NCBI RefSeq assembly: GCF_000626675.1
Contig: NZ_CP006842.1
Location: forward strand, 2,728,001-2,792,000
Direction: 5' to 3'
Origin: Corynebacterium glyciniphilum AJ 3170
Lineage (GTDB): Bacteria; Actinomycetota; Actinomycetes; Mycobacteriales; Mycobacteriaceae
Length of the DNA: 64,000 nt
The position numbers were made by a program, and so were the translations under genes. The notes under the pieces were generated by a model. The model did not search any database. It saw nothing but the letters and a program-made list of their open reading frames with translations, and was not told where the DNA came from. Positions within the stretch are counted from its first letter, which is position 1; each line of letters begins with the position of its first letter. Of this stretch, positions 1 to 8,984 are shown piece by piece.

Positions 1-1
1 C

Positions 2-955
2 GCTGTCGCCAAGCACTTCGTCGCCGTGTCGACGAACGCCGAGGAGGTCGCGAAGTTCGGCATCGACACCCGCAACATGTTCGGTTTCTGGGACTGGGTC
101 GGTGGCCGGTTCTCGGTGGACTCGGCGATCGGGCTGTCACTGATGGCGGCGATCGGGCCGCGGGACTTCATGGAGTTCGTCGCCGGTTTCCACGACGTGG
201 ACAACCACTTCTACTCCGAGCCGCTGGAGATGAACGCGCCGGTGCTGATGGGCCTGTTCGGGGTCTGGTACACCTCGGTACTGAACTCCCAGTCGCATGT
301 GGTCCTCCCCTACTCGCAGGACCTCGGCCGCTTCCCCGCCTACCTCCAGCAGCTGATGATGGAGTCCAACGGCAAGTCGGTGCGTCTCGACGGCGAGCTC
401 ACCACCGCCGAGACCGGTGAGGTCTACTGGGGCGAAGCCGGCACCAACGGCCAGCACGCCTTCATGCAGCTGATCCACCAGGGCACCCACCTCATCCCGG
501 CGGACTTCATCGGCTTCGTCAACCCGCACACCGACCACCGGAGCTCCGACGGGGAGACCAGCATGCACGACATGCTGCTGTCGAACTTCCTCGCCCAGTC
601 GCGTGTCATGGCCTTCGGCCGGACCGCCGAGGAACTGCGCGAGGCGGGTGTGGACGAGAAACTCGTCCCGCACAAGGTCATGCCGGGCAATCGCCCGTCC
701 AGCACGATCATCGCCGACAAGCTGACCCCGCGTACCTTGGGCTCGTTGATCGCACTCTACGAGCACATCTGCTTCGTGCAGGGTGTGGTCTGGGGCATCA
801 ACAGCTTCGACCAGTGGGGGGTCGAGCTGGGCAAGAAGCAGGCGAATGAACTGCTCCCGCTGCTGGGCAACAACACCGACTCCTCAGATGTGGACACCGG
901 GGACCCGTCGACGGATTCGCTGCTGCGCCACATCCTGCGCAACCGGAAGCGGTAG
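2..955 (+). CDS. pgi: Glucose-6-phosphate isomerase, C-terminal part (5' end outside window)
   Basis: Interconverts glucose-6-phosphate and fructose-6-phosphate in glycolysis and gluconeogenesis, in the cytoplasm. The frame is open from the first bases, so about 317 residues of a roughly 540-residue enzyme are present. Family hallmarks seen are [12 protein letters not shown], the sugar-phosphate and catalytic stretch [11 protein letters not shown] followed by QLIHQGT (catalytic His), and the C-terminal [10 protein letters not shown], whose Lys matches the conserved catalytic lysine. The TAG stop is 12 bp before a 27-bp hairpin that probably ends the transcript. Identification is secure; only the missing 5' end is unknown. 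Confidence 0.96.
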   Translation, partial: AVAKHFVAVSTNAEEVAKFGIDTRNMFGFWDWVGGRFSVDSAIGLSLMAAIGPRDFMEFVAGFHDVDNHFYSEPLEMNAPVLMGLFGVWYTSVLNSQSHVVLPYSQDLGRFPAYLQQLMMESNGKSVRLDGELTTAETGEVYWGEAGTNGQHAFMQLIHQGTHLIPADFIGFVNPHTDHRSSDGETSMHDMLLSNFLAQSRVMAFGRTAEELREAGVDEKLVPHKVMPGNRPSSTIIADKLTPRTLGSLIALYEHICFVQGVVWGINSFDQWGVELGKKQANELLPLLGNNTDSSDVDTGDPSTDSLLRHILRNRKR

Positions 956-967
956 GTCTGCACTCGT

Positions 968-1031
968 CCTGAGGCCCCGGGGCATTGTTGGTTTCTCTCC
1001 AGGAAAACCAACAATGCCCCGGGGCCTCAGG
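968..1031. terminator. 27-bp perfect palindrome between convergent genes (copy 1)
   Basis: The arms 968-994 and 1005-1031 are perfectly complementary (27 bp) around a 10-nt loop. It lies between the convergent pgi and DUF559-like genes and contains the stop codon of the latter, so it could terminate both. There is no long T tract. The core GCATTGTTGGTTT with its mirror AAACCAACAATGC recurs almost unchanged at 2230-2283. Confidence 0.8.
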
Positions 1032-2085
1032 AGGTGGCGAGCGAGGACAGTGCCCTCCTGATGGCATTCATAACCAGCTCTCGAAGCTCGCCGGGTGTAC
1101 GCAGATGGTGTTTGGTGAACCGCAGGACCTCCCATCCGAGATCCCGTAGTGCGAGAAACTGGTCGAAATCAACGTCGGTCTGACTGTGGGAGAGGTGGTG
1201 CGCGCCGTCGTAGTACACAGCGATCTTCAACTCGCGGCACCCCAGGTCCGGTAATGTGTGACGCGGCCAGCTACCGGGAGCCCCCGGTTCCAGGTCGACC
1301 CTCGTCTGTGACGTCCAGGAGTACGGTGCAGGCAAGAGGTCACGAACCATCAACCGCATCACGGTCTCCATCGGTGACTGGGCACCGTCGTCAGCGATGT
1401 CGAGCAGTGGTGCCAGCTCTTTCCGGTTGACCAGGCCCGCCGATGCCTCGAGAATCTCGGCACGCGTGATCCAGGTGCACTGGGCGAAAGCGTCGATAAA
1501 CTGCACAGCCCGGACCTCCTTCCGTGTCATACCGGGCACATCATGGACCCACCACTCGTGACGCGACGTGAGAATCGTCCACAGACACTGTGCGGCGGCG
1601 ACAGGCGGGGTCACCACTCTCAAGTTCGGGTAGCCGACGACAGGGGAGGTAACCTCCACGTTCTCCGGCAACGGTTGAATGACCGGGTACATGGGTACCC
1701 GCGCAGCCTCAGCGGTCACCGCGGATCTCCGGTGTTTGTTCCCGCTGAGCAGCACAACCGGCGCGTGGTCCGCCCAGTCCGGTCGCAGCCCGTGAGCTGC
1801 CGCAGCGCCCCACCCACCGAGCACGGCGTCCGGTCGGAGCAGATGATGTGCCAGAGCGCGGACCATGACGTCGCTTCCGAAGCCGCCGAAAGAGTCCGGG
1901 TCATGACCGTCTTCTGGCATGGGTACCACCACGTTGAACGCCACCTGCACGTAGCGGTGTCTAAGTTTCCAGTCGCTGACGGTGCCCGACGCCCGTAACT
2001 CGGACCTGATCTGTGGTGTAACCGTGGGCATGACCCGACGCGTGTACGTCGGCCCTCTGCCGCGCGGTCGTGCAGTATTCCCCAT
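1027..2085 (-). CDS. DUF559-like protein with C-terminal PD-(D/E)xK nuclease-type fold
   Basis: A protein of 352 residues. The ATG at 2085 is chosen because GGGAGAGG sits 7 nt upstream; an internal ATG at 2031 is an alternative. The last ~90 residues read ELKIAVYYDGAHH, then TDVDFDQFLALRDLGWEVLRF: a Vsr/DUF559-like layout (E...D..H, then D/R-LGWxVLRF) common in actinobacterial hypothetical proteins. The N-terminal part (LLRPDAVLGGWGAAAAHGL, VVLLSG) resembles the AbiEi-like arrangement often joined to such domains. Function is unknown; nuclease activity is only inferred. Both ends are flanked by copies of the same palindrome, as if the gene were a cassette between pgi and nei2. Confidence 0.75.
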   Translation of the reverse strand: MGNTARPRGRGPTYTRRVMPTVTPQIRSELRASGTVSDWKLRHRYVQVAFNVVVPMPEDGHDPDSFGGFGSDVMVRALAHHLLRPDAVLGGWGAAAAHGLRPDWADHAPVVLLSGNKHRRSAVTAEAARVPMYPVIQPLPENVEVTSPVVGYPNLRVVTPPVAAAQCLWTILTSRHEWWVHDVPGMTRKEVRAVQFIDAFAQCTWITRAEILEASAGLVNRKELAPLLDIADDGAQSPMETVMRLMVRDLLPAPYSWTSQTRVDLEPGAPGSWPRHTLPDLGCRELKIAVYYDGAHHLSHSQTDVDFDQFLALRDLGWEVLRFTKHHLRTPGELRELVMNAIRRALSSLATS

Positions 2086-2229
2086 GACGTGGCCTCTCCC
2101 CCTGTGCGCTCCCCGCGTACTCCGTGAGCACGCAGTACACCACCCATCGGCGCATCCGTCCAGCTTCCCCCCACGCAGCCGGTGCCCCTGTGAAGAACTT
2201 CCACCCGACGTTGGACGAGCAGTCCACAG

Positions 2230-2283
2230 GCCCCCGCAGCATTGTTGGTTTCTCTCCAAGAAAACCAACAATGCCCCGGGGGC
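2230..2283. repeat. Palindromic element, copy 2 (imperfect 22-bp stem)
   Basis: The arms 2230-2251 and 2262-2283 pair over 22 bp with two mismatches around a 10-nt loop. Core and loop are nearly identical, and in the same orientation, to the palindrome at 968-1031; only the outer GC clamps differ. It lies just beyond the nei2 stop and about 145 bp upstream of the DUF559-like start, so it may terminate the nei2 transcript. Two copies 1.25 kb apart suggest a small repeat family or duplication. Confidence 0.75.
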
Positions 2284-2299
2284 ACGGGAAACGCCGCTC

Positions 2300-3142
2300 T
2301 CACGCCTGGCAGACCGGGCACCACCAGATGACCCGCTCCAGTTCGCCGTCGTCGCCACCGGCATCCACCCCACCCAGGAACCCCTTGTGAATCGCGGTAC
2401 CACAGCGACGACAGGGTTTCGCCGCCCGGCCGAAAACATAGTTACCCATGCCGGGACGTCGGTCGCCGGTGAAGAGCCGTCGGGGTTCGCGGCGGTTCTC
2501 CCACATCACTTTCCGGGAGAGGTCGAGCAGATGGGCGGCCGTGGCTTCTGCCTCCGGACCGCTACCGACCGGATGACGCGGGTCCACACCTCCGAGGAAA
2601 CAGATCTCCGCCCGGTATTCATTGCCGATCCCGGCGACATTGCGCTGGTCCAGCAGTGCCGCCCCGATGCTACGGTCAGGGCGCGCGAGGATTCTCCCCA
2701 GTGCTTCATCACGTCCGAAGACCGCGTTCTCCCAGTCCGAGGCAAGGATGTCCGGTCCTAGATGACCCACGACCTGGTCATAGTCGTCCCGATCGAAGAG
2801 CCGAACGAAGCCGAGGCTGTGTCCGACGGTCTCGATCTCCGCCCCTCCCGCATGCTGTGGAGACAGTCGCAGGACGACCCGCGCAGTGTGGCCGGGTCTG
2901 CGCCACCGGGATCCCGCGGCGTGGACGGACCAGACCCCTTCCATTTTCAGGTGGGTGTGCAGGATGCGTCCACCGAAATCCATGAAGAGGTGTTTGCCGT
3001 AGGGCCAGACCCGGACTGCCTGGCGGCCGGTGAGGTCCTCGGTGGCGAACCGGGGCACACGGATATCCGAGCGGGTCACGGTCCGGCCGGTCATCCACTG
3101 CATGCGGTCGGACAGCTGGAGTACGGAATCGCCTTCAGGCAC
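2300..3142 (-). CDS. nei2: Fpg/Nei family DNA glycosylase (Nei2 type)
   Basis: Base-excision-repair glycosylase/AP lyase of 280 residues acting on oxidised pyrimidines. The GTG start at 3142 places the catalytic Pro immediately after Met (MPEGDS), as the mechanism requires. A helix-two-turn-helix is seen at NVAGIGNEYRAEICF, and a C-terminal zinc finger as CRRC plus WWCPVC near the end. In mycobacteria nei2 also adjoins lhr (Rv3297/Rv3296), which supports this call over Fpg/MutM. It lies downstream of lhr on the same strand with about 108 bp between. Confidence 0.92.
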   Translation of the reverse strand: MPEGDSVLQLSDRMQWMTGRTVTRSDIRVPRFATEDLTGRQAVRVWPYGKHLFMDFGGRILHTHLKMEGVWSVHAAGSRWRRPGHTARVVLRLSPQHAGGAEIETVGHSLGFVRLFDRDDYDQVVGHLGPDILASDWENAVFGRDEALGRILARPDRSIGAALLDQRNVAGIGNEYRAEICFLGGVDPRHPVGSGPEAEATAAHLLDLSRKVMWENRREPRRLFTGDRRPGMGNYVFGRAAKPCRRCGTAIHKGFLGGVDAGGDDGELERVIWWCPVCQA

Positions 3143-3250
3143 CTACATCCCCCTCTCTCTTTCCTCGTGTGACGGTACGGGCCAGGGTACGCCCGGCGGC
3201 CCTGTAGACCGGACGGGCGAAAGACAGTCGAGAAAACCTCCGATCCGGTA

Positions 3251-6200
3251 TCACCGCACGATCAGCCCCTTCGGTGTCAGGCGTGCCCCGGCCTCCGTCC
3301 ACATGCTCGTGGCGACACCCATCACGTCCATACCGTTGATACGCTCCACCGTGACCGGGGACAGCCGTCCGGCCTGCACCGCGTCCGAGAGAACCGCGAC
3401 AACGGCGGCCACGTCCCCCGGGTCCGGTGACGCCGGCCCGTCGGACAGTGTCGGCCTGGTGAAGACCGTGACGGTCCTGCCACCGCGGGTCAGGTGAGCC
3501 AGGAGCCGTCCCTCACGCAGGACGACCAGGGCACCGGCACCGCGGGTGGGTCGCGATGCATCCTCAGTAGGAAGTTCGGGCCAGGGCACGGCCGCACCGT
3601 AGGGGTTTGCGGGGTCCGACGCCGCCAACAGCACCGGCGATGTCGCCGCCTCCGCCCCGGCACCGGTACTTTCCTCGACACGGCGCAGCTGGTCGATGAT
3701 CTCGCGGGAGGCGAACTGCGCACCGCCGAGTCCGTCGACAATGTAGCCGCGCAGGACGGTGCCGTTGTCCTCCCACGCGGTCAACATGCGGTAGGCGGCG
3801 GCGAATCCGCCCTCGGTGTGCTCCGACATCACCGAACCCCGGGTGACCACCGCGTACCGGTCCAGCCATGCTTCACCGGTGGCGATCGCACGGTCCGTCG
3901 CGGCGCCGGCCTTCTCCGGCACCTGCGACCAGCGGCCGGGAACGCCTGAGTGTGCGTTCATCGCCGCCCGGCGGGACCGCACCTCTTCGGACGCGACGGT
4001 TTGTGCGAAGGTGCTCCGCCCCATCCGGAGTCGCCGGGTAGTGCCCCGCCCCCGGTTCCGGCGAGGGGCTTTATGTGCCCCGGATCCTCGTGAGGAGCCA
4101 CCGCTTCCGGCGCGGTCGGTGATGCCGGTTCCGGCCAGCCGGGCACGGACCGCGGCGAAGGAGTCGGGCATGAGCTTTCCCGCGTCGAAAAGTTCCCAGA
4201 TGGCGGAATCGACGACGTCATGACTGTGCAGGTGCTGTGCCTGCGACGTCTCGTCGGTAGACAGTCCCCGCTCGATCTCGGAGGCAAGAAACGCCCCTCC
4301 GCCACTGACCCGGTCACGCACCAGCGCCGCCACGGACCCCAACGCATTCTGGTCCTCACCATCTTCCACCCCGTCCATTCCTTCTACGAGCAGGGGTGCG
4401 AGGTCGGCGGGCAGCAACATGATCCGAGGGTCGGTCGCCGAGGTTGCCCCCGCTCCGATGACGAGGATCTCCCCGGAGGCGACGAGATCATCCAGGTCGT
4501 TCGTCCGGTAGCCGGGGATCCGCGCGGGGAGCACGACGGTTTCCCAGGCACTTGCAGGGAGGGCGACTCCGGCAAGCTGTTCGATGACGCCGGACAGATC
4601 CTCTCGCTCGCCGGCGCCGAGACCGTGCCAGTCCGCCAGCACCGCGGCGTAGGTCTGCACACTCACGGGTTCGAGGGCTCCGCGGGCCTTCGCCAGTGTG
4701 GCTGCACGAAGCCGACGCAGAACACCCGCGTCGACATACTGATCCTCATGTGACTCCAGCCGTCGCCCGCTGACCCAGCGTTTCGCCAGCGAGTCCGCGG
4801 TGGCCACGCCCAGGCCGAACTCGGTAGCGACATCGGCGGCGGTGAACGGCCCGTGGGTCCGCGCCCATCGCAGGACGAGCTGGTCGACGGCGTCGGAGAC
4901 GGTGTCCCTCGCTGCGGGGACCCCGGGGGGCACCGGGATCCCCAGACCGTCGCGCAGCAGGGTGATGTCCTCGACAACGGCCCAGCGCAGTACACCACCG
5001 ACCTTCACTTCACAGATCCGTCGCGGGATCATGGTCTGCACCTCCGGCAGAACGATTCCCTGCGGGTCCTCGGTCCGTCGCGCAACCTCTGCGGGAGCAA
5101 GCGGCCCCAGTGCACGGAGCATGTCCACCACCTGTTCGGCGCTGCGGGCGCGCCGTCCCTCAGAAAGCCATTGCAGTGACTCCACGACCTCGGCGACCAC
5201 ATCCGGGTCCAGCACAAGGCCCTCACCCCTGGCACCGAGAACAGCGGCGAGCAGAGCCGGGTCCACCGTCAATGCCGCCGCCCGCTCAGCGGAGTCCCCT
5301 TCGTACAGGAACGCTCCGGTGTAGCTGAACAGCAGGGACTCAGCGAAGGGCGAGGGGGTGTCGGTGCTGATCTCGGCGACGCGCATCGACCTGGTGCCCA
5401 CGGCAGCGACGACCTTTTCCAGGGCGGGGAGGTCGTAGACGTCACGCAGGCACTCGCGCATGGTCTCCACCATGATCGGGAATTCGGGGTGCGGTCGCGC
5501 CACGTCGAGCAGTTGGGCGGCGCGTTGACGCTGCTGCCACAACGGCTGGCGTTTCCCGGGGTTACGCCGCGGAAGCAGCAGTGCCCGCGCCGCGCATTCG
5601 CGGAAGCGTCCGGCGAACAGCGCCGAGGAACCCACCGACTCCGTCACCTCGGCGACGACCGGTGCGGTGTCAGCACCGGACCTATCGCCGGTGAGCAGCT
5701 CCGCCCCGGGGGCCTCCTCGGTGTAGGGCAGACGTAGGACGATGCCATCATCCCCGGCGACAGCCATGGCGTCGATACCGGACCTCCGGGACAGGGACGC
5801 CCCGATCGCCAACGCCCACGGCGCATTCACCGACCGTCCCCAGGGGGTGTGCACGACAACCCGCCAGTCCCCGACCTCGTCGTGGAAACGTTCGATGAGA
5901 ATCGTGCGCTCATCAGGGACGACCTGAGTGGCCTCACGTTGTCCGGAGTAGAAGGCGTCGAGGTTCTGTCGGGTGTTGTCGTCGAGGAAGTCGGCTCCCC
6001 TGAGATCCCCGGCGCCGCCACCTCCCCATGCCCGGCGTGCCGCCCCGATCACCGGGGCAAGTTCGGCGGGACGCCCCTCGGCGTCACCGACCCAGAACGG
6101 CAACCGCCCGGTGTGCCCGGCTGCCGGAGTGACAATGACCTGGTCACGGGTGATCTCTGCGATCCTCCACGACGATGCCCCGAGGGTGAAGACGTCCCCC

Positions 6201-8095
6201 ACCCGTGACTCGTAGACCATCTCCTCGTCGAGTTCACCGACACGGCGTCCCCCGGCATTCTCACCGTCAGCCGGGAGGAAGACGCCGAACAGTCCGCGGT
6301 CGGGAATCGTGCCTCCGGATGTCACCGCGGTGCGCTGTGCTCCGGGGCGGGCCTCGAAACGGCCGGTGGAGGCATCGTAGATGACCTTCGGACGGAGCTC
6401 GGCAAAATCTGTCGACGGGTAGCGCCCGCTCACGAGCTCGACGACACCGTCGAAGGCTTCGCGCGGCAGCGCCGCATACGGGTGGGCGCGCCGGACGGTA
6501 CGGAACCAGTCCTCGACATCCACCGTGCTTTCGCCATCCCCGCCTCCGGCCGCGAACTGCGCCGCCACCGCGACGGTCTGCTGGGCGAGCACGTCCAGCG
6601 CATTGGACACCACCTGCAGGGGTTCGAGGTCACCGGCGAGCATCCGGTCGACGATCACGGTCGCCGCCTCCGCATCCTGGCGGTGCAGCGGGTAGATCGT
6701 CGCCCGGGAGACCGCCCCGACGGAGTGCCCGGCGCGCCCGCAGCGCTGTACCGCCGAGGAGACGCTCGGCGGGGCCCCGACCTGGATGACGTGGTCAACC
6801 AGCCCCATGTCGATCCCGAGTTCCAACGACGACGTCGCCACCACACAACGCAGGGAACCGTCCTTCAACGCCGCTTCGATGTCTGCGCGTTCGTCTTTGG
6901 ACACCGAGCCGTGATGCGCGCGGGCGATGACCTGTGGCGCGGCCGGAACCGCACCGGACTGCGCCATCAGCTGTGCCGGGTCACGACGGGTCGGAGCAGC
7001 CAGTGACCCGGGGTCATGTTCTTCAGCCCACATCTCGTTGAGGGCACCGGTAAGGCGCTCGGCAGTGCGCCGGGCGTTGACGAACACCAGCGTGGAACGG
7101 TTGTCCATCACCTGCTCGTAGATTGCCCGCTGCACATGCGGCCAGACGGACTTCTGCTGTGGCAACGCCGATTCCCGGTCCACACCGGAGGCGACCCGGC
7201 TGCCGCTGCCGACATCGGTGACCCCGCCGATCCCCTCGCCGATCAGGGAGGGGCCGAGCAGTGCCTCGTCGACAGGAGTGCTCGCGTCACGTCCTGTGTC
7301 TTCTCCGTCTTCTTCTGCCGCAGCCGACACGTCCTCCACCGCAGGGGGGTCCTGGAAATCCTCGACCACACTGCGCACGCGGACGTCCCACAGTTTCTGT
7401 GCGGGAGGGTTGACCACCGTCACCGGACGGTCACCGCCGAGGAATGCGGCGACGGTGTCGACCGGATTCACCGTGGCCGACAGGCCGATGCGCTGGACGC
7501 CGGTGTCACTGAGCTGTTCCAGCCGTTCCAGGCTGAGCGCCAGGTGGGTGCCCCGCTTCGTGCCTGCGACCGCGTGCACCTCGTCGATGATCACCGTGTC
7601 CACGTCCCGCAATGTGCCTGCGGCTTTCGAGGTGAGCATGAGGTACAACGACTCCGGCGTGGTGATCAGTACATCCGGCGGGGTCCGCAGCAGTTTCGCC
7701 CGCTCGGCCTGGGGAGTGTCCCCCGAGCGCACTCCGACACGCACCGGAGCGATGTCCGTGCCCGTGGCCGCCGCGGTCCGGGCGATCCCGGCCAGAGGGA
7801 CCTGCAGGTTGCGTTCCACATCCACACCAAGCGCCTTCAGTGGTGAAATGTAGAGCACCCGGGTACCGGTGTTCCGGTCTTGCCGCTCCTTCATCAACCC
7901 TTCCGAACTGAGCCGCGACAAGGCCCAGAGGAACGCCGCCAACGTCTTACCCGACCCGGTGGGGGCGACGACGAGCGCGTTGTCGCCCCGGCTGATCGCA
8001 TCCCACGCCCGGGACTGCACCACCGTCGGCTCGGTGAAGACCTCCCGGAACCAGGAGGCCACCGGCGTCGAGAAACGGTCAAGGGGATCGGTCAT
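3251..8095 (-). CDS. lhr: ATP-dependent helicase Lhr (large helicase-related)
   Basis: Superfamily-2 3'-5' DNA helicase involved in DNA repair; the full-length actinobacterial form of ~1,614 residues. Motif I is APTGSGKT near residue 45, motif II DEVHA near 165, motif III SATVNP near 205, then the helicase C domain with SSLELGIDMG and QRCGRAGHSVG. An acidic, low-complexity insertion of ~60 residues sits between the RecA lobes (EEDGEDTGRD). The remainder is the Lhr winged-helix/C-terminal scaffold. The start is uncertain: ATG at 8095 is used, and an in-frame GTG lies at 8101. Clustering with nei2 fits a repair role. Confidence 0.95.
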   Translation of the reverse strand: MTDPLDRFSTPVASWFREVFTEPTVVQSRAWDAISRGDNALVVAPTGSGKTLAAFLWALSRLSSEGLMKERQDRNTGTRVLYISPLKALGVDVERNLQVPLAGIARTAAATGTDIAPVRVGVRSGDTPQAERAKLLRTPPDVLITTPESLYLMLTSKAAGTLRDVDTVIIDEVHAVAGTKRGTHLALSLERLEQLSDTGVQRIGLSATVNPVDTVAAFLGGDRPVTVVNPPAQKLWDVRVRSVVEDFQDPPAVEDVSAAAEEDGEDTGRDASTPVDEALLGPSLIGEGIGGVTDVGSGSRVASGVDRESALPQQKSVWPHVQRAIYEQVMDNRSTLVFVNARRTAERLTGALNEMWAEEHDPGSLAAPTRRDPAQLMAQSGAVPAAPQVIARAHHGSVSKDERADIEAALKDGSLRCVVATSSLELGIDMGLVDHVIQVGAPPSVSSAVQRCGRAGHSVGAVSRATIYPLHRQDAEAATVIVDRMLAGDLEPLQVVSNALDVLAQQTVAVAAQFAAGGGDGESTVDVEDWFRTVRRAHPYAALPREAFDGVVELVSGRYPSTDFAELRPKVIYDASTGRFEARPGAQRTAVTSGGTIPDRGLFGVFLPADGENAGGRRVGELDEEMVYESRVGDVFTLGASSWRIAEITRDQVIVTPAAGHTGRLPFWVGDAEGRPAELAPVIGAARRAWGGGGAGDLRGADFLDDNTRQNLDAFYSGQREATQVVPDERTILIERFHDEVGDWRVVVHTPWGRSVNAPWALAIGASLSRRSGIDAMAVAGDDGIVLRLPYTEEAPGAELLTGDRSGADTAPVVAEVTESVGSSALFAGRFRECAARALLLPRRNPGKRQPLWQQRQRAAQLLDVARPHPEFPIMVETMRECLRDVYDLPALEKVVAAVGTRSMRVAEISTDTPSPFAESLLFSYTGAFLYEGDSAERAAALTVDPALLAAVLGARGEGLVLDPDVVAEVVESLQWLSEGRRARSAEQVVDMLRALGPLAPAEVARRTEDPQGIVLPEVQTMIPRRICEVKVGGVLRWAVVEDITLLRDGLGIPVPPGVPAARDTVSDAVDQLVLRWARTHGPFTAADVATEFGLGVATADSLAKRWVSGRRLESHEDQYVDAGVLRRLRAATLAKARGALEPVSVQTYAAVLADWHGLGAGEREDLSGVIEQLAGVALPASAWETVVLPARIPGYRTNDLDDLVASGEILVIGAGATSATDPRIMLLPADLAPLLVEGMDGVEDGEDQNALGSVAALVRDRVSGGGAFLASEIERGLSTDETSQAQHLHSHDVVDSAIWELFDAGKLMPDSFAAVRARLAGTGITDRAGSGGSSRGSGAHKAPRRNRGRGTTRRLRMGRSTFAQTVASEEVRSRRAAMNAHSGVPGRWSQVPEKAGAATDRAIATGEAWLDRYAVVTRGSVMSEHTEGGFAAAYRMLTAWEDNGTVLRGYIVDGLGGAQFASREIIDQLRRVEESTGAGAEAATSPVLLAASDPANPYGAAVPWPELPTEDASRPTRGAGALVVLREGRLLAHLTRGGRTVTVFTRPTLSDGPASPDPGDVAAVVAVLSDAVQAGRLSPVTVERINGMDVMGVATSMWTEAGARLTPKGLIVR

Positions 8096-8177
8096 GCCCA
8101 CCAGTCAACCACGCGTGCCGGACATGAAACTTCCGCACTATGTTGTACTGGACACGGACCTGCGTCCTATCTCCGAC

Positions 8178-8183
8178 TACACT
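8178..8183 (+). promoter_or_regulatory. -10 element (TACACT) for leaderless cysQ
   Basis: TACACT ends 8 nt before the ATG at 8192. A start site ~7 nt downstream coincides with the A of the ATG, implying a leaderless mRNA. No Shine-Dalgarno is present. Confidence 0.6.
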
Positions 8184-8191
8184 AGGGCGCC

Positions 8192-8959
8192 ATGACGCGC
8201 TTCATCGACGACGAGACCCTTGCCGGTCGCCTTGCCCAGGGCACCGGAGAGATCCTCAAGGGGGTCCGCAACGTCGGGCTGCTCCGAGGCGGGGACCTGG
8301 GGGCGGCCGGTGACGCCATCGCCCAGGACTGGATCGCCCGGTCTCTGGCGCTGCACCGTCCCGAGGACGCCGTGCTTTCCGAGGAAGCGACCGACGACCT
8401 CACCAGGCTCGGCCAGGACCGTGTCTGGATCATCGACCCACTCGACGGAACCCGCGAATACGCCGGCGTCCGCCAAGACTGGGCGGTGCACATCGCCCTG
8501 GCCGTCCAAGGCCGCGTGACCGTCGCCGCCGTCGGGATGCCCGATCTGGGCCAGGTGTTCACCTCCGCAGAATCCCGCGCCGTCGCCGGGGCGCCGACGA
8601 ACAGATTCGTGATCTCCAGGAACAGCACCCCGGAGGTGGCCCCCCATGTCGCGGAAGCTCTCGGCGCAGAGTTGACGACGATGGGCTCCTGCGGTGCTAA
8701 AGCCATCAGCGTGCTGCTGGGCGACAACGACGCCTACATCCACGCCGGCGGACAGTATGAATGGGACAACGCCGCCCCTGTAGGTGTGTGCCAGGCAGCG
8801 GGTCTGCACTGCAGCCGCCTCGACGGATCCCCCCTGATCTACAACAACGAGGACACTTACCTCCCGGATCTTCTGATCTGCCGCTCTGACATCGCGGACG
8901 ATATCCTTGCCGCGGCCGCGGAGTTCTCCGCGCAGCACGGTTCATACACCACCGTGTAG
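8192..8959 (+). CDS. cysQ: 3'(2'),5'-bisphosphate nucleotidase, inositol monophosphatase family
   Basis: Mg-dependent, Li-sensitive phosphatase family that removes the 3'-phosphate from PAP/PAPS and recycles nucleotides of sulfate assimilation; it can also act on inositol phosphates. It has 255 residues. The motif DPLDGTREYA is the metal-binding DPxDGT signature, with SEEATDD upstream supplying the acidic ligand and WDNAAPVGVCQAAG the C-terminal motif. Similar to Mycobacterium Rv2131c. Translation probably starts at the 5' end of the mRNA. CysQ against a plain inositol monophosphatase is judged on the GTREY form of the motif. Confidence 0.88.
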   Translation: MTRFIDDETLAGRLAQGTGEILKGVRNVGLLRGGDLGAAGDAIAQDWIARSLALHRPEDAVLSEEATDDLTRLGQDRVWIIDPLDGTREYAGVRQDWAVHIALAVQGRVTVAAVGMPDLGQVFTSAESRAVAGAPTNRFVISRNSTPEVAPHVAEALGAELTTMGSCGAKAISVLLGDNDAYIHAGGQYEWDNAAPVGVCQAAGLHCSRLDGSPLIYNNEDTYLPDLLICRSDIADDILAAAAEFSAQHGSYTTV

Positions 8960-8971
8960 CGCCTCCGTCAT

Positions 8972-8977
8972 TAGAAT
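8972..8977 (+). promoter_or_regulatory. -10 element (TAGAAT) for leaderless PLD-family gene
   Basis: TAGAAT is followed by 7 nt and then ATG at 8985, with no ribosome-binding site. This decides the start codon against the longer upstream frame that would overlap cysQ. Confidence 0.6.
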
Positions 8978-8984
8978 CGGTGCG

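Noticed and set aside
8907..8984. Longer start of the PLD-family gene inside cysQ
   Set aside because: The extra residues are a shadow of the cysQ end, and a good -10 lies 7 nt before ATG 8985.
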